A program made the translations under genes and the position numbers. From Cyanobacterium stanieri PCC 7202 (lineage in GTDB: Bacteria; Cyanobacteriota; Cyanobacteriia; Cyanobacteriales; Cyanobacteriaceae), in contig CP003940.1 of the NCBI GenBank assembly GCA_000317655.1, positions 868,001 through 932,000 on the forward strand: 64,000 nucleotides of DNA. Direction: 5' to 3'. Positions 56,866 through 64,000 of this stretch are shown one piece after another. The notes beneath the pieces were generated by a model. It made no database searches. It was not told the DNA's origin and saw only the letters and a program-made list of their open reading frames with translations. Position 1 is the stretch's first letter, and each line of letters begins with the position of its first letter.

Positions 56866-59490
56866 ATGTATCCTCAATCTTCATCGATACTTACTGTAGC
56901 TGAACCTCGTAGCGAATATGGTTCAAAAAATTATGAGTGGGTGGAGGTGTTGGTGGATTGTCCTTATGCGGAAGGATTATATACTTATCGTATAGGGGAT
57001 GAGGTGGAGGTGAAGGCAGGGGATATACTCAGTGTGCCTTTTGGTAATTCAGTAGTAGGTGCGATCGCCCTTAGACTGGTATCCCAACCCCCAGAGGGAC
57101 TAGAAATTGAGCAGATAAAAACAGTGGAGGATGTGATCACATCGGGCTTTTTTCCTCCTCGTTATTGGGAATTATTAACTAGGATTTCGGAATATTATTT
57201 AACAGATTTAATCTATGTTATTAAATGTGCATTACCACCAAAATTATTAGGTAAATCGCAAAAAAGAGTTAGGCTTTTATTTGACAATATTCCCCTAGGG
57301 GCAGAAAACTTTTGTCCTCGTATTGCGTGGCGAGTATTAGAACTATTACAAAATAGTAAAAACGGTGATTATACCTTTAGTTATATCAATCAAAAAGTAA
57401 AAGGGGCAAGAAGAGGAATCAATGATTTAGTAAAAAGAAACTGGGCGCAAACTTATCTACAACCCCCTGCCAAAGCCAAACCTAAATATCAAAAAGTAGT
57501 CACTTTTATTAGTGAAAATTCTTCGGTTAAAATAACTCAAAAACAAAGGGATGTTTTAGCTACCCTCAAGATAAATGGCGGGGAATTGTCTCAGCAGGAT
57601 TTGATGCAAAAATGTGAGTTAAATAGTAATTCTGTTATTAATAGTTTGGCGAAAAAAGGTTGTGTGGTAGTCCAAGAAAGGGAAAGTTTACGACTGTTAC
57701 AAAATTCTGCCCCTGCAAAAGATCAACCAAAAATATTGACAAAAGAGCAACAATGTGCATTAGATACAATTAATAGTTTACAAGGGTATAGTGTCGCCCT
57801 GTTGCACGGCGTGACAGGATCTGGGAAAACTGAAGTATATCTAAGGGCGATCGCCCCTATTTTGGAACAAAAAAAATCAGCCCTTGTGCTAGTACCCGAA
57901 ATCGGCTTAACCCCCCAACTCACCGACAGATTTAGAGCCAGATTTGGCTCCCAAGTGTGCGTTTACCATAGTGGATTAAGTGACGGGGAAAGGTACGACA
58001 CATGGCGGCAAATGCTCACAGGAGAACCCCAAGTAGTCATCGGCACCCGTAGCGCCGTATTTGCACCCCTGCCCAACCTCGGCATGATCATTCTTGATGA
58101 AGAACACGACACCAGCTTTAAACAAAGTCAACCCGTTCCCCCCTACCATGCCAAAACCGTCGCCCAGTGGCGCTCAGAATTGGTAGATTGCCCCCTCATT
58201 TTAGGTTCAGCTACCCCCTCCCTCGAATCATGGCAACTCACCACAGGGGGGCAAACACCCCCAGCATTGGGGGCAGGGAGGCAAACACCCCCAGCATTGG
58301 GGGCAGGGAGGCAAACACCCCCAGCATTGGGGGCAGGGGGGCAAACACCCCCAGAATTGGGGGCAGGGGGGCAAACCCCAGAATCCGAGCAAAAAAACCA
58401 CTACCTATCCTTACCCAACCGAGTCTATAATCGCCCCTTACCCCCCGTAGAAATTGTCGATATGCGCCATGAGTTGCGCAAGGGCAACCGTAGCATCTTT
58501 AGTCATTCCCTCGCCAACGCCCTCGGCAACCTGAAGGAGGAAGGAAAACAGGCAATTCTTTTTATTTCCCGTCGGGGACATAGCACTTTTGTATCCTGTC
58601 GTAGTTGTGGTTATGTGATGGAATGCCCCCACTGTGATGTTTCTTTGTCCTACCATTATCCCAAGGAAGGGGCTACCCAACTGTTACGCTGTCACTATTG
58701 CAACCATACCCAAATTCATCCTAAACATTGCCCCGAATGTGGTTCGCCCTATCTCAAGTTTTTTGGTACGGGTACCCAAAAGGTATTATTGGAGTTGCAA
58801 AAAGCCTTTCCTGAGTTGAAAGTATTACGGTTTGACAGTGACACCACCAGCACAAAAAACGCCCATCGCCGTATTTTAGAGGATTTTGAGGCAGGTAAGG
58901 CGGATGTGTTGATTGGTACTCAAATGTTAACCAAAGGCATTGATTTGGCTCAAGTAACCCTTGTGGGGGTGGTATCTGCGGATGGGTTGTTATTCCATTC
59001 CGATTATCGAGCTAGTGAGAGGGCTTTTCAAACCTTAACCCAAGTGGCAGGAAGGGCAGGGCGAGGGGATGACCCCGGGCAGGTGATAATACAAACCTAC
59101 TCCCCCGAACATCCTGTTATCGGGGCAGTGCGCACTCACAATTATTCGGCATTCATCGCCACGGAATTGGAGCAACGGGAGATGCTCGATTATCCTCCCT
59201 ATGGTAGTTTAATTTTGCTCAAGTGTACAGGGGCAGATGGAAACAAGGTCAGGGAAGCGGTAGAGGCGATCGCCGATGTTTGTGAACAAATACTACCCGA
59301 TGATGTAGAAATTTTGGGCCCTGCCCCTGCCAATGTGATGAGGGTAGCTAGGCGTTACCGATGGCAAATTTTGCTCAAATCCCTTGAGCCTTTTTCCCCT
59401 CAATTAAAGCAGGAATTATTAACCCTAAAACAATATTGTCCTAGTACGGTATCTTTTAGTTTTGATGTTGACCCCGTTAGGATTGAGTAG
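56866..59490 (+). CDS. priA: Primosomal protein N' (PriA helicase) with in-frame repeat insertion
   Basis: An 874-residue superfamily 2 helicase that restarts stalled replication forks. It has the N-terminal DNA-binding region, Walker A HGVTGSGKTEVYL (about 315-327), DEEH in ILDEEHDTSFKQ, and motif III GSATPSLES (about 446). The zinc module starts at CRSCGYVMECPHC (about 586), with later CHYC and CPEC pairs. The C-terminal helicase lobe has VAGRAGRGDDPGQ. Between motif III and the zinc part, about residues 461-505 are a repeat (GGQTPPALGA)-like block not found in ordinary PriA. The length is greater than E. coli PriA (732). All catalytic motifs look intact. Confidence 0.95.
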   Translation: MYPQSSSILTVAEPRSEYGSKNYEWVEVLVDCPYAEGLYTYRIGDEVEVKAGDILSVPFGNSVVGAIALRLVSQPPEGLEIEQIKTVEDVITSGFFPPRYWELLTRISEYYLTDLIYVIKCALPPKLLGKSQKRVRLLFDNIPLGAENFCPRIAWRVLELLQNSKNGDYTFSYINQKVKGARRGINDLVKRNWAQTYLQPPAKAKPKYQKVVTFISENSSVKITQKQRDVLATLKINGGELSQQDLMQKCELNSNSVINSLAKKGCVVVQERESLRLLQNSAPAKDQPKILTKEQQCALDTINSLQGYSVALLHGVTGSGKTEVYLRAIAPILEQKKSALVLVPEIGLTPQLTDRFRARFGSQVCVYHSGLSDGERYDTWRQMLTGEPQVVIGTRSAVFAPLPNLGMIILDEEHDTSFKQSQPVPPYHAKTVAQWRSELVDCPLILGSATPSLESWQLTTGGQTPPALGAGRQTPPALGAGRQTPPALGAGGQTPPELGAGGQTPESEQKNHYLSLPNRVYNRPLPPVEIVDMRHELRKGNRSIFSHSLANALGNLKEEGKQAILFISRRGHSTFVSCRSCGYVMECPHCDVSLSYHYPKEGATQLLRCHYCNHTQIHPKHCPECGSPYLKFFGTGTQKVLLELQKAFPELKVLRFDSDTTSTKNAHRRILEDFEAGKADVLIGTQMLTKGIDLAQVTLVGVVSADGLLFHSDYRASERAFQTLTQVAGRAGRGDDPGQVIIQTYSPEHPVIGAVRTHNYSAFIATELEQREMLDYPPYGSLILLKCTGADGNKVREAVEAIADVCEQILPDDVEILGPAPANVMRVARRYRWQILLKSLEPFSPQLKQELLTLKQYCPSTVSFSFDVDPVRIE
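58246..58378 (+). repeat. 30-bp tandem repeat inside priA
   Basis: Four and a half units of 30 bp (58246, 58276, 58306, 58336, partial 58366), each with the palindrome CCCCCAGCATTGGGGG (in one unit CCCCCAGAATTGGGGG) and GCAAACAC or similar. In frame, each unit encodes ten residues of the type GGQTPPALGA. The last full palindrome is identical to the core of the dispersed intergenic repeat family. Confidence 0.95.
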
Positions 59491-59679
59491 GAAAAGGTGT
59501 TAGGCTTTAGGTATTATACTAAATCCTGTTTGAATAATATACTAATTAGGGCGGGGAACAGGGAACGGGGAACAGGCAAAAGATAACAATTGTTTATTGT
59601 CAATTGTTACACAGTGAATAATAGTAAACTTTACTAATCGGATTTGGTATTAGGTTAAAACTTTGAGAATGTAACAGTT

Positions 59680-60252
59680 ATGGTTAATTCTATCGAGTCC
59701 ATTGATCAAACATTAATAAGTTTAGATGAATTTCTCAAACTACCTGAAACGAAGCCTTACAGCGAATATATTAATGGAAAAATAGAACAAAAACCCATGC
59801 CCCAAGGACAGCATAGCGTTTTACAAGGCAGTTTAGCCACTGCAATTAATCAAAAAGTTTTAGAAAACAAAATCGCCTATGCCTTTCCTGAATTAAGATG
59901 TACCTTTGGGGGGCGATCGTTAGTACCAGATATATCGGTGTTCACTTGGCAACGTATTCCCAAAAATGAACAAGGAAAAATTGCTAATCGTTTTTTAACC
60001 TGTCCAGATTGGGTAATTGAAATTTTATCCCCCGAACAATCCGCCAACAAAGTCGTGCGCAAGATTATGTTTTGTCTGAGGGAAGGAACAAAACTCGGTT
60101 GGTTAATTGATACGGAGGATGAATCGGTAATGATTCTTAAGCCGAATCAATTTCCAGAAATTAGGGCAGAAAAGGAAATTTTACCTGTTTTAGATGAGAT
60201 TAAAAACTGGGATTTATCAGTAGAAAATATGTTCAGTTGGTTATCTTTTTAA
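59680..60252 (+). CDS. Uma2-family (DUF820) endonuclease-like protein
   Basis: A 190-residue protein of the very abundant cyanobacterial Uma2/DUF820 family, which has a PD-(D/E)XK restriction-like fold. The N-terminus shows ISLDEFLKLPETKPYSEYINGKIEQKPMPQ; the acidic site is in LVPDISVF (about 84-91) and the second part in PDWVIEILSPEQSANKVVRKI. It is probably linked to mobile DNA or repair, but no member has a firm role. The element right after it (60251) contains a dispersed repeat. Confidence 0.85.
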   Translation: MVNSIESIDQTLISLDEFLKLPETKPYSEYINGKIEQKPMPQGQHSVLQGSLATAINQKVLENKIAYAFPELRCTFGGRSLVPDISVFTWQRIPKNEQGKIANRFLTCPDWVIEILSPEQSANKVVRKIMFCLREGTKLGWLIDTEDESVMILKPNQFPEIRAEKEILPVLDEIKNWDLSVENMFSWLSF

Positions 60253-60408
60253 CTTGAGTTCGGGATAACATTTTCTGGTTAAGACAGGCAATAGGGAATG
60301 GGCAATGGGCAATAGTTTTCATATTTTGATTGATCACGCTATATAAAAAAACTAAACCTGCAACCTAAAACCTAATCATACTAACAACCATTATCTCGAA
60401 CTGAGGTT
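60251..60408. repeat. Composite repeat with inverted MITE-like ends
   Basis: The left end is AACTTGAGTTCGGGATAACA (60251-60270) and the right end TTATCTCGAACTGAGGTT (60391-60408). Inside are GGGCAAT heptamers (60285-60315), GATTGATCACGCTATATA and AACCTGCAACC, in the same order as at 26048-26238. It fits between the Uma2 and SDR genes. Confidence 0.65.
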
Positions 60409-60416
60409 TTTTAAGT

Positions 60417-61085
60417 CTAACTGACTGTCAAAGAATCCCCATTATTTTGCAAAGATAAATTTAATAGAAAAGGTACAGCTTTTTTCACCCAATCATCAAC
60501 GGAGTCATATAATTTTGCTTGTTCACCAAAACAGGTATTCAACATCTCCGTATTGATAATACCGGGGTTGAGGGCAACGGTAGCCAAGTTACTGGGCAAC
60601 TCTTGGGCGAGGGCTTTGGTTAAACCTTCAATAGCCCACTTGGAGGCACAATAGGGAGCAACTTCGGGGGAGGTAGATCTTCCCCAACCTGAGCTAAGAT
60701 TAACTATGATGCCCTCTTTTTTGTTCATCATCAGGGGTACTATTGCCCGAATAATATTGGCAGTGCCTTTGATATTGACATCAATTAATTGATCAAAATC
60801 TTCGGTGGATATTTCCCATAGGGGAGCTGGTTGATTGATAAGGGCGGCATTATTGATAACTAAATCGGGAATTTGGGGGAGGGATTTTAGCCACTTTTTA
60901 ACTTCTTGATAATGAGCTACATTGACGGGGGAAAAATAATGTTCGGGATATTTGTGTTGTAATTCTTTGATGGTGTTATAGGAACGAGCGCACCCTATAA
61001 TGGTATGACCTAGGGGGATAAATTTTTCTGTTAATGCTTTTCCTAATCCTTTACTTACTCCTGTGATTAAAATTGTTTTAGTCAT
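60417..61085 (-). CDS. Short-chain dehydrogenase/reductase
   Basis: A 222-residue Rossmann-fold oxidoreductase of the classical SDR type. The cofactor motif is TGVSKGLGKALT (about 8-19; TGxxxGxG), and NNAALI with the catalytic SSGWG Ser and YCASKWA (Tyr/Lys, about 151-157) are all present. The substrate is not evident; NADPH use is suggested by the basic residue after the motif, but only weakly. It is 21 bp downstream of the [2Fe-2S] protein gene on the same strand. Confidence 0.88.
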   Translation of the reverse strand: MTKTILITGVSKGLGKALTEKFIPLGHTIIGCARSYNTIKELQHKYPEHYFSPVNVAHYQEVKKWLKSLPQIPDLVINNAALINQPAPLWEISTEDFDQLIDVNIKGTANIIRAIVPLMMNKKEGIIVNLSSGWGRSTSPEVAPYCASKWAIEGLTKALAQELPSNLATVALNPGIINTEMLNTCFGEQAKLYDSVDDWVKKAVPFLLNLSLQNNGDSLTVS

Positions 61086-61106
61086 AATAAGTATTAGTTA
61101 AATTAA

Positions 61107-61340
61107 CTATATTTTAAGTAGGTTGATAATTTCTTTTTCGTTGTTGATGTTAGGATAAAATTGCCCTTCTGGTAGTATTAAAACCGTAACACCGTTACCA
61201 CATTTTCCAAAACAATATTTAGTGGTTATTTTAATTCTATCATTGCCTATTTTTTTAAGAGCTTGAATGATTCTATCGCTACCATATTTTTTACAAGCCC
61301 TACCGTTACATATAACTATTAATTTTTCTGCTTTGTTCAT
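61107..61340 (-). CDS. Thioredoxin-like [2Fe-2S] ferredoxin-domain protein
   Basis: A 77-residue protein, MNKAEKLIVICNGRACKKYG..., with four cysteines in the thioredoxin-like [2Fe-2S] pattern: ICNGRAC near residue 12 and YCFGKCGNG near 45. It resembles the small (2Fe-2S) ferredoxin domain found in NuoE- or HoxE-like subunits. A longer frame runs up to 61394, but those extra residues lie in the right end of the neighbouring transposon, so the ATG at 61340 is chosen. The redox partner is unknown. Confidence 0.8.
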   Translation of the reverse strand: MNKAEKLIVICNGRACKKYGSDRIIQALKKIGNDRIKITTKYCFGKCGNGVTVLILPEGQFYPNINNEKEIINLLKI

Positions 61341-61409
61341 AAAAATTGACCATGAATAATGGACAATTGGAGGAAGTTTGACTTCTCCACGCATTGAAAT
61401 ACGTGGATT

Positions 61410-62789
61410 CTAAGCAGATGTCGCTACACAGGTTAAAACCTGTTCGCTTCGCTTACGATATACTTTGGTTAAGTCGTTAACCCTGTATCGTTTAGGGAGA
61501 GTCAATGCTCCCCTACACACCTCGGCTAAGTTTAAACCTAGCTGTATGCTTACTTTTTTTAAAATATTAATAGCGCCTAAACAGTCAGCATTAATGGTTT
61601 GTCCATTAGACGTTCTATACAAGCCACGTTGAACTCTTTTTCCGCTGAATTTACACTCCTTGGGTTTTTCACCATATTTTGGTAGTAAATCCTCGTCAAG
61701 AAAAGATGATTTGCTCGTATAGCTTTCTTCTGTTTCGGCAAACTTTATACCTACTTCATGGGCTAATTCTTTAATACGATTTTTTAATCTTGCAGTAGGT
61801 AGCTGAACAAAGTTTTGGTTATTTCGTTTCCCTAAATTAACCTCACTTTTCACCCCTTGCCCCCAACCAAAAACAATATTACCTATCCTGTGATTAAGGC
61901 AGTAATTGATCACAAAACGAGCATATTTGTTAACACTATCTTTGATTTGACAGTTTCTTTTATGAGTAATTTCATTCAAATAATCATCCCAATAAAAATC
62001 AGATTTTCCTTCTTTATATTGGGCTACTGTTTTGTTATATTTTTGGTTGATAAATTTTAAATGTTTTCCACAAAGAATAAATGACTTGCCCGTATTGCTC
62101 ACAGCAGTTATAAAGTTATTAATACCGCTATCTATGCCAATAGCTTGACTGTAATCTAATTCTGTTGCTTTTTTCTCAGGGGCTTTATAGACATATTCAG
62201 CCCATAACTTCCCTAGGGATGGAACTATTCTGAGTTCTGCAATGTTATCTGCTGTTACTCCTTTTGCACAAGGAATGTTTAGCTTACCTGTGATTAACTC
62301 GTCTTTTTGAGATCTTGGGATAGGAAGATAACATGATAAACCGTCTTTTGCAAATTTAATGTCTCTACCTACAAAAGATATTTGATATAATCCATTTTTG
62401 CGGTAATTGGGTAACTTTGGTTTATTTGATAACTCACCTTGAAACCACATAGACAACAACTTATTGTAAGACTTAAAACTTTCAACTACAGACTTGATGG
62501 TTTGCTGTCCTTGGTTACCCCCAATAGCTTGATAATGATCATTAATTTTTAAATCCTTGCATAACTGCGGATAACTTACTTTAACCTTGCCCAATTTGAA
62601 AGATGCTCGGTAAAGATCTTCTTTGTCAAAGAAAGTTCTTATAGAACAGTTGGCAAAGTGAGCTTGTCTGAGAGCATAAACTGTCGAATTATACAGTTTA
62701 TTGGATTGTTCACAAGCAAACTGTAAGTAATCATTACACTCATCGTTAATGTTATTTGTTAAAAGGACTTTTACTGTTTTATAATCCAT
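61410..62789 (-). CDS. tnpB: TnpB-like RNA-guided nuclease with atypical RuvC site
   Basis: A 459-residue TnpB (IS1341-type) of the Cas12-ancestor family. The first RuvC Asp is Asp220 in AIGIDSGINNF; the last is Asp402 in INADCLGAINI. Where most TnpBs have the RuvC-II Glu (as IVxEDL) this one reads IVFGWGQG (Gly308). A Glu pair (354-355 in EESYTSK) lies later and may replace it. The zinc-ribbon CxxC pairs are also absent (YTSKSSFLDEDLL instead). A related cyanobacterial group has this same layout. The omega RNA would cover the gene's end and the following hairpin. Confidence 0.85.
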   Translation of the reverse strand: MDYKTVKVLLTNNINDECNDYLQFACEQSNKLYNSTVYALRQAHFANCSIRTFFDKEDLYRASFKLGKVKVSYPQLCKDLKINDHYQAIGGNQGQQTIKSVVESFKSYNKLLSMWFQGELSNKPKLPNYRKNGLYQISFVGRDIKFAKDGLSCYLPIPRSQKDELITGKLNIPCAKGVTADNIAELRIVPSLGKLWAEYVYKAPEKKATELDYSQAIGIDSGINNFITAVSNTGKSFILCGKHLKFINQKYNKTVAQYKEGKSDFYWDDYLNEITHKRNCQIKDSVNKYARFVINYCLNHRIGNIVFGWGQGVKSEVNLGKRNNQNFVQLPTARLKNRIKELAHEVGIKFAETEESYTSKSSFLDEDLLPKYGEKPKECKFSGKRVQRGLYRTSNGQTINADCLGAINILKKVSIQLGLNLAEVCRGALTLPKRYRVNDLTKVYRKRSEQVLTCVATSA

Positions 62790-62819
62790 GGTAAATATAC
62801 TAACATTGTTTACACATTT

Positions 62820-62975
62820 ATGGCAACAAAAAGTAAAAGATTAGGAATCAAGTTATCAGAAACAAGATTTAATAAGCTAAAAGAATATGCCCAACAAAAA
62901 GATGTAACAATGACACAAATCATTGAATCTTACATTGATCGCATAAGCCTAGATAAAACAAAAAAGGCAGATTAA
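62820..62975 (+). CDS. Small ribbon-helix-helix (CopG-like) protein
   Basis: A 51-residue basic protein, MATKSKRLGIKLSETRFNKL..., with an RHH pattern: one beta strand (RLGIKLS), helix A (ETRFNKLKEYAQQK) and helix B (TMTQIIESYIDRI). This kind of protein binds operator DNA as a dimer. It is divergent from tnpB with starts 31 bp apart and so may repress tnpB or the element. A hairpin (GCAGAT/ATCTGC) overlaps its stop codon. Confidence 0.75.
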   Translation: MATKSKRLGIKLSETRFNKLKEYAQQKDVTMTQIIESYIDRISLDKTKKAD

Positions 62976-63064
62976 AATCTGCGGCGTTCGTTCTGCCACC
63001 TATTTTAACAGGTGGCTACTTCTCACTCACAATTTGGGTGTGGGAGGAAAAATAATAAATATTT

Positions 63065-63096
63065 GCCCCCTAAATCCCCCAATTCTGGGGGACTTT
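63065..63096. repeat. Palindromic repeat before the lysyl-tRNA synthetase end
   Basis: GCCCCCTAAATCCCCCAATT followed by CTGGGGGACTTT, a good copy of the dispersed palindrome family, 29 bp past the stop of the leftward synthetase gene. Confidence 0.8.
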
Positions 63097-63124
63097 CATG
63101 GTAAAAATTTATCTGAACTTAATG

Positions 63125-64000
63125 TTATTGATTGATAACATCATCTAGTCTTTGTAAAACAAATTCTTTGTCCAAATAGGATAATAAATAACCTGCTTTA
63201 GGGCCTTTTTCTTTGCCGAGGAAGCTATAATAAACCGCAGGAAAGGCTACATTAGGTTTAAATCCTAATTCTTTCATGGCGGTAAATAAAGCGGTTTGTA
63301 GTTCTTCTCCTTCCCATTTTTCGAGGTTGGTTAAAGTCTCTTTTAGTTTGCCTAAATAGGTGATTTGATCCTCGTTTAATTCTGAGACAATGTCGGGAAT
63401 TTGATCGAAGTAGATGACCAGTTTTTCTTCTTCGTCGGCATAGTCAGATAACCATTTACGGGCGATCGCAATGCGTTCATTAATCTTCTGCCAATCATAA
63501 TCATTTAACTCTACCTCTGCCCGTTTTTTGACCTCTTCAATAATATCGAGGTGAGGAACTTGTAAAAGAGAAATTAGGGTACTAATATCGAAGGTATAAA
63601 AAGGTGTAATTTCATCCCCCAATTGAGAATAAAATAAGGGTAATAAAGTTTTATCTAACTCTACATTGCCATTCTCTGCTTTTAACTTTGCATAGGTATT
63701 TAAGAGGTTGTCATAATCCCTAAATAAACGGGTGATATTATCATAATTAGGAGCAAAATTAATCACCGTTTTTGGTTGAGTTTTTAACATTAAAAATCTC
63801 AAAATTTCTGGGGGTAATAAATCCGCCATGTCTTTGGCACTAGAACCCACACCCTTGGATGAACTCATTTTGGTACCATTTACCAAGATAAACTCGTAGG
63901 GGGAATGAAAAGGAGGTTTTTTGCCCAATACTTTACGAGAGATGGCATTGGCCACATCCCTAGAGCCACCTTTTTGGGAGTGATCTTTTCCTGCCATTTC
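63125..64000 (-). CDS. lysK: Class I lysyl-tRNA synthetase, C-terminal part (truncated by window edge)
   Basis: The last 290 or so residues of a lysine-tRNA ligase of the class I (archaeal-type, Rossmann-fold) form. The visible part begins at MAGKDHSQKGGSRD (a class I LysRS motif), with the second ATP motif KMSSSKG (KMSKS type, in NGTKMSSSKGVG), followed by LLPPEILRFLML and a helical anticodon-binding domain to the end. The frame continues past the window edge, so the ATG at 63997 is not the start. Most bacteria use class II LysRS, so a class I form in a cyanobacterium deserves attention. Confidence 0.88.
   Translation of the reverse strand, partial: EMAGKDHSQKGGSRDVANAISRKVLGKKPPFHSPYEFILVNGTKMSSSKGVGSSAKDMADLLPPEILRFLMLKTQPKTVINFAPNYDNITRLFRDYDNLLNTYAKLKAENGNVELDKTLLPLFYSQLGDEITPFYTFDISTLISLLQVPHLDIIEEVKKRAEVELNDYDWQKINERIAIARKWLSDYADEEEKLVIYFDQIPDIVSELNEDQITYLGKLKETLTNLEKWEGEELQTALFTAMKELGFKPNVAFPAVYYSFLGKEKGPKAGYLLSYLDKEFVLQRLDDVINQ

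Larger units (their letters stand above)
61380..63024 (-). mobile_element. IS200/IS605-type TnpB element without tnpA
   Basis: About 1.65 kb, with tnpB on the minus strand and a divergent small ribbon-helix-helix gene. There is no Y1 transposase gene. At the low-coordinate end, directly after the tnpB stop, is a hairpin TCCACG (61386-61391)/CGTGGA (61402-61407); at the other end is GCCACCT (62995-63001)/AGGTGGC (63010-63016). ACTTCTC flanks both hairpins (61381-61387 and 63018-63024). These are the subterminal hairpins expected of the family. The exact ends are not proven. A [2Fe-2S] gene and the lysyl-tRNA synthetase gene flank it. Confidence 0.75.

Noticed and set aside
58167-58430. An 87-codon frame with NTPSIGGRE-like repeats over priA
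   Set aside because: It is a shifted reading of the priA tandem repeat. priA has all the helicase motifs.
61341-61394. Eighteen extra codons before the [2Fe-2S] protein
   Set aside because: They lie in the end of the TnpB element and have no family likeness; ATG at 61340 is the better start.

Overview
The window is a stretch of cyanobacterial chromosome. The evidence is the gene content (photosystem II factors psb28, ycf48, rubA and psb30/ycf12; carotenoid hydroxylase crtR; carboxysome shell protein ccmP; response regulator rpaB; a CCB-type cytochrome b6f assembly factor), the many GCGATCGC (HIP1) octamers inside genes, and an AT-rich base composition. This fits a low-GC unicellular lineage such as Cyanobacterium or Geminocystis, but the genus is an inference.

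Layout. 0-4.3 kb: a truncated Ser/Thr kinase, ppa, then sufC-sufD without sufB or sufS, and a gamma-carbonic-anhydrase-like protein. 4.3-8 kb: a DUF1400 hydrolase, a large heptamer repeat array, and an ECF sigma / membrane anti-sigma / Spy-like operon. 8-13.5 kb: a leftward signalling block with a hybrid kinase carrying a bilin-type GAF domain, a kinase-like protein that has lost its phospho-acceptor His, a CCB assembly factor and rpaB. 13.9-24.2 kb: crtR, a PacS-like copper ATPase, transaldolase with EF-hands, glutaredoxin-BolA, a toxin-antitoxin remnant, a DUF3370 protein, a pentapeptide protein and ahcY. 24.4-33 kb: a solute-binding lipoprotein, a duplicated-domain membrane protein, rubA-ycf48 (without psbEFLJ), a degenerate DinG-like protein, psb28, moaB and a SpoIID-like protein. 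33-46.5 kb: a DUF255 thioredoxin-fold protein, an Hsp70 relative, tldD, rnhA, then a leftward run uvrA - lipase - acyltransferase - lipA - LpxB-like. 46.8-56.7 kb: a PfkB kinase, a pentapeptide protein, ccmP, a propeller-transglutaminase protein, tRNA-Leu(CAG), dnaJ, an outer-membrane barrel, malQ, psb30 and a YkgJ-like cysteine cluster protein. 56.9-64 kb: priA with an in-frame 30-bp tandem repeat, a Uma2 nuclease, an SDR, a [2Fe-2S] protein, an IS200/IS605-type TnpB element with a small ribbon-helix-helix gene, and a truncated class I lysyl-tRNA synthetase.

Most genes are housekeeping. The unusual signal lies in (i) several families of dispersed small repeats: GGCAATR heptamers, CCCCCAGAATTGGGGG palindromes, and elements ending in TTATCCCGAACTGAGG. 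One of these palindromes also occurs amplified inside priA. (ii) Proteins that keep a family fold but have lost key catalytic residues: a receiver with Glu for Asp, a His-less kinase, a Walker-less DinG and a TnpB without the usual RuvC-II Glu. (iii) Conserved cyanobacterial clusters that are broken here (suf and rubA-ycf48-psbEFLJ). I saw no CRISPR array, prophage or complete novel defence system.
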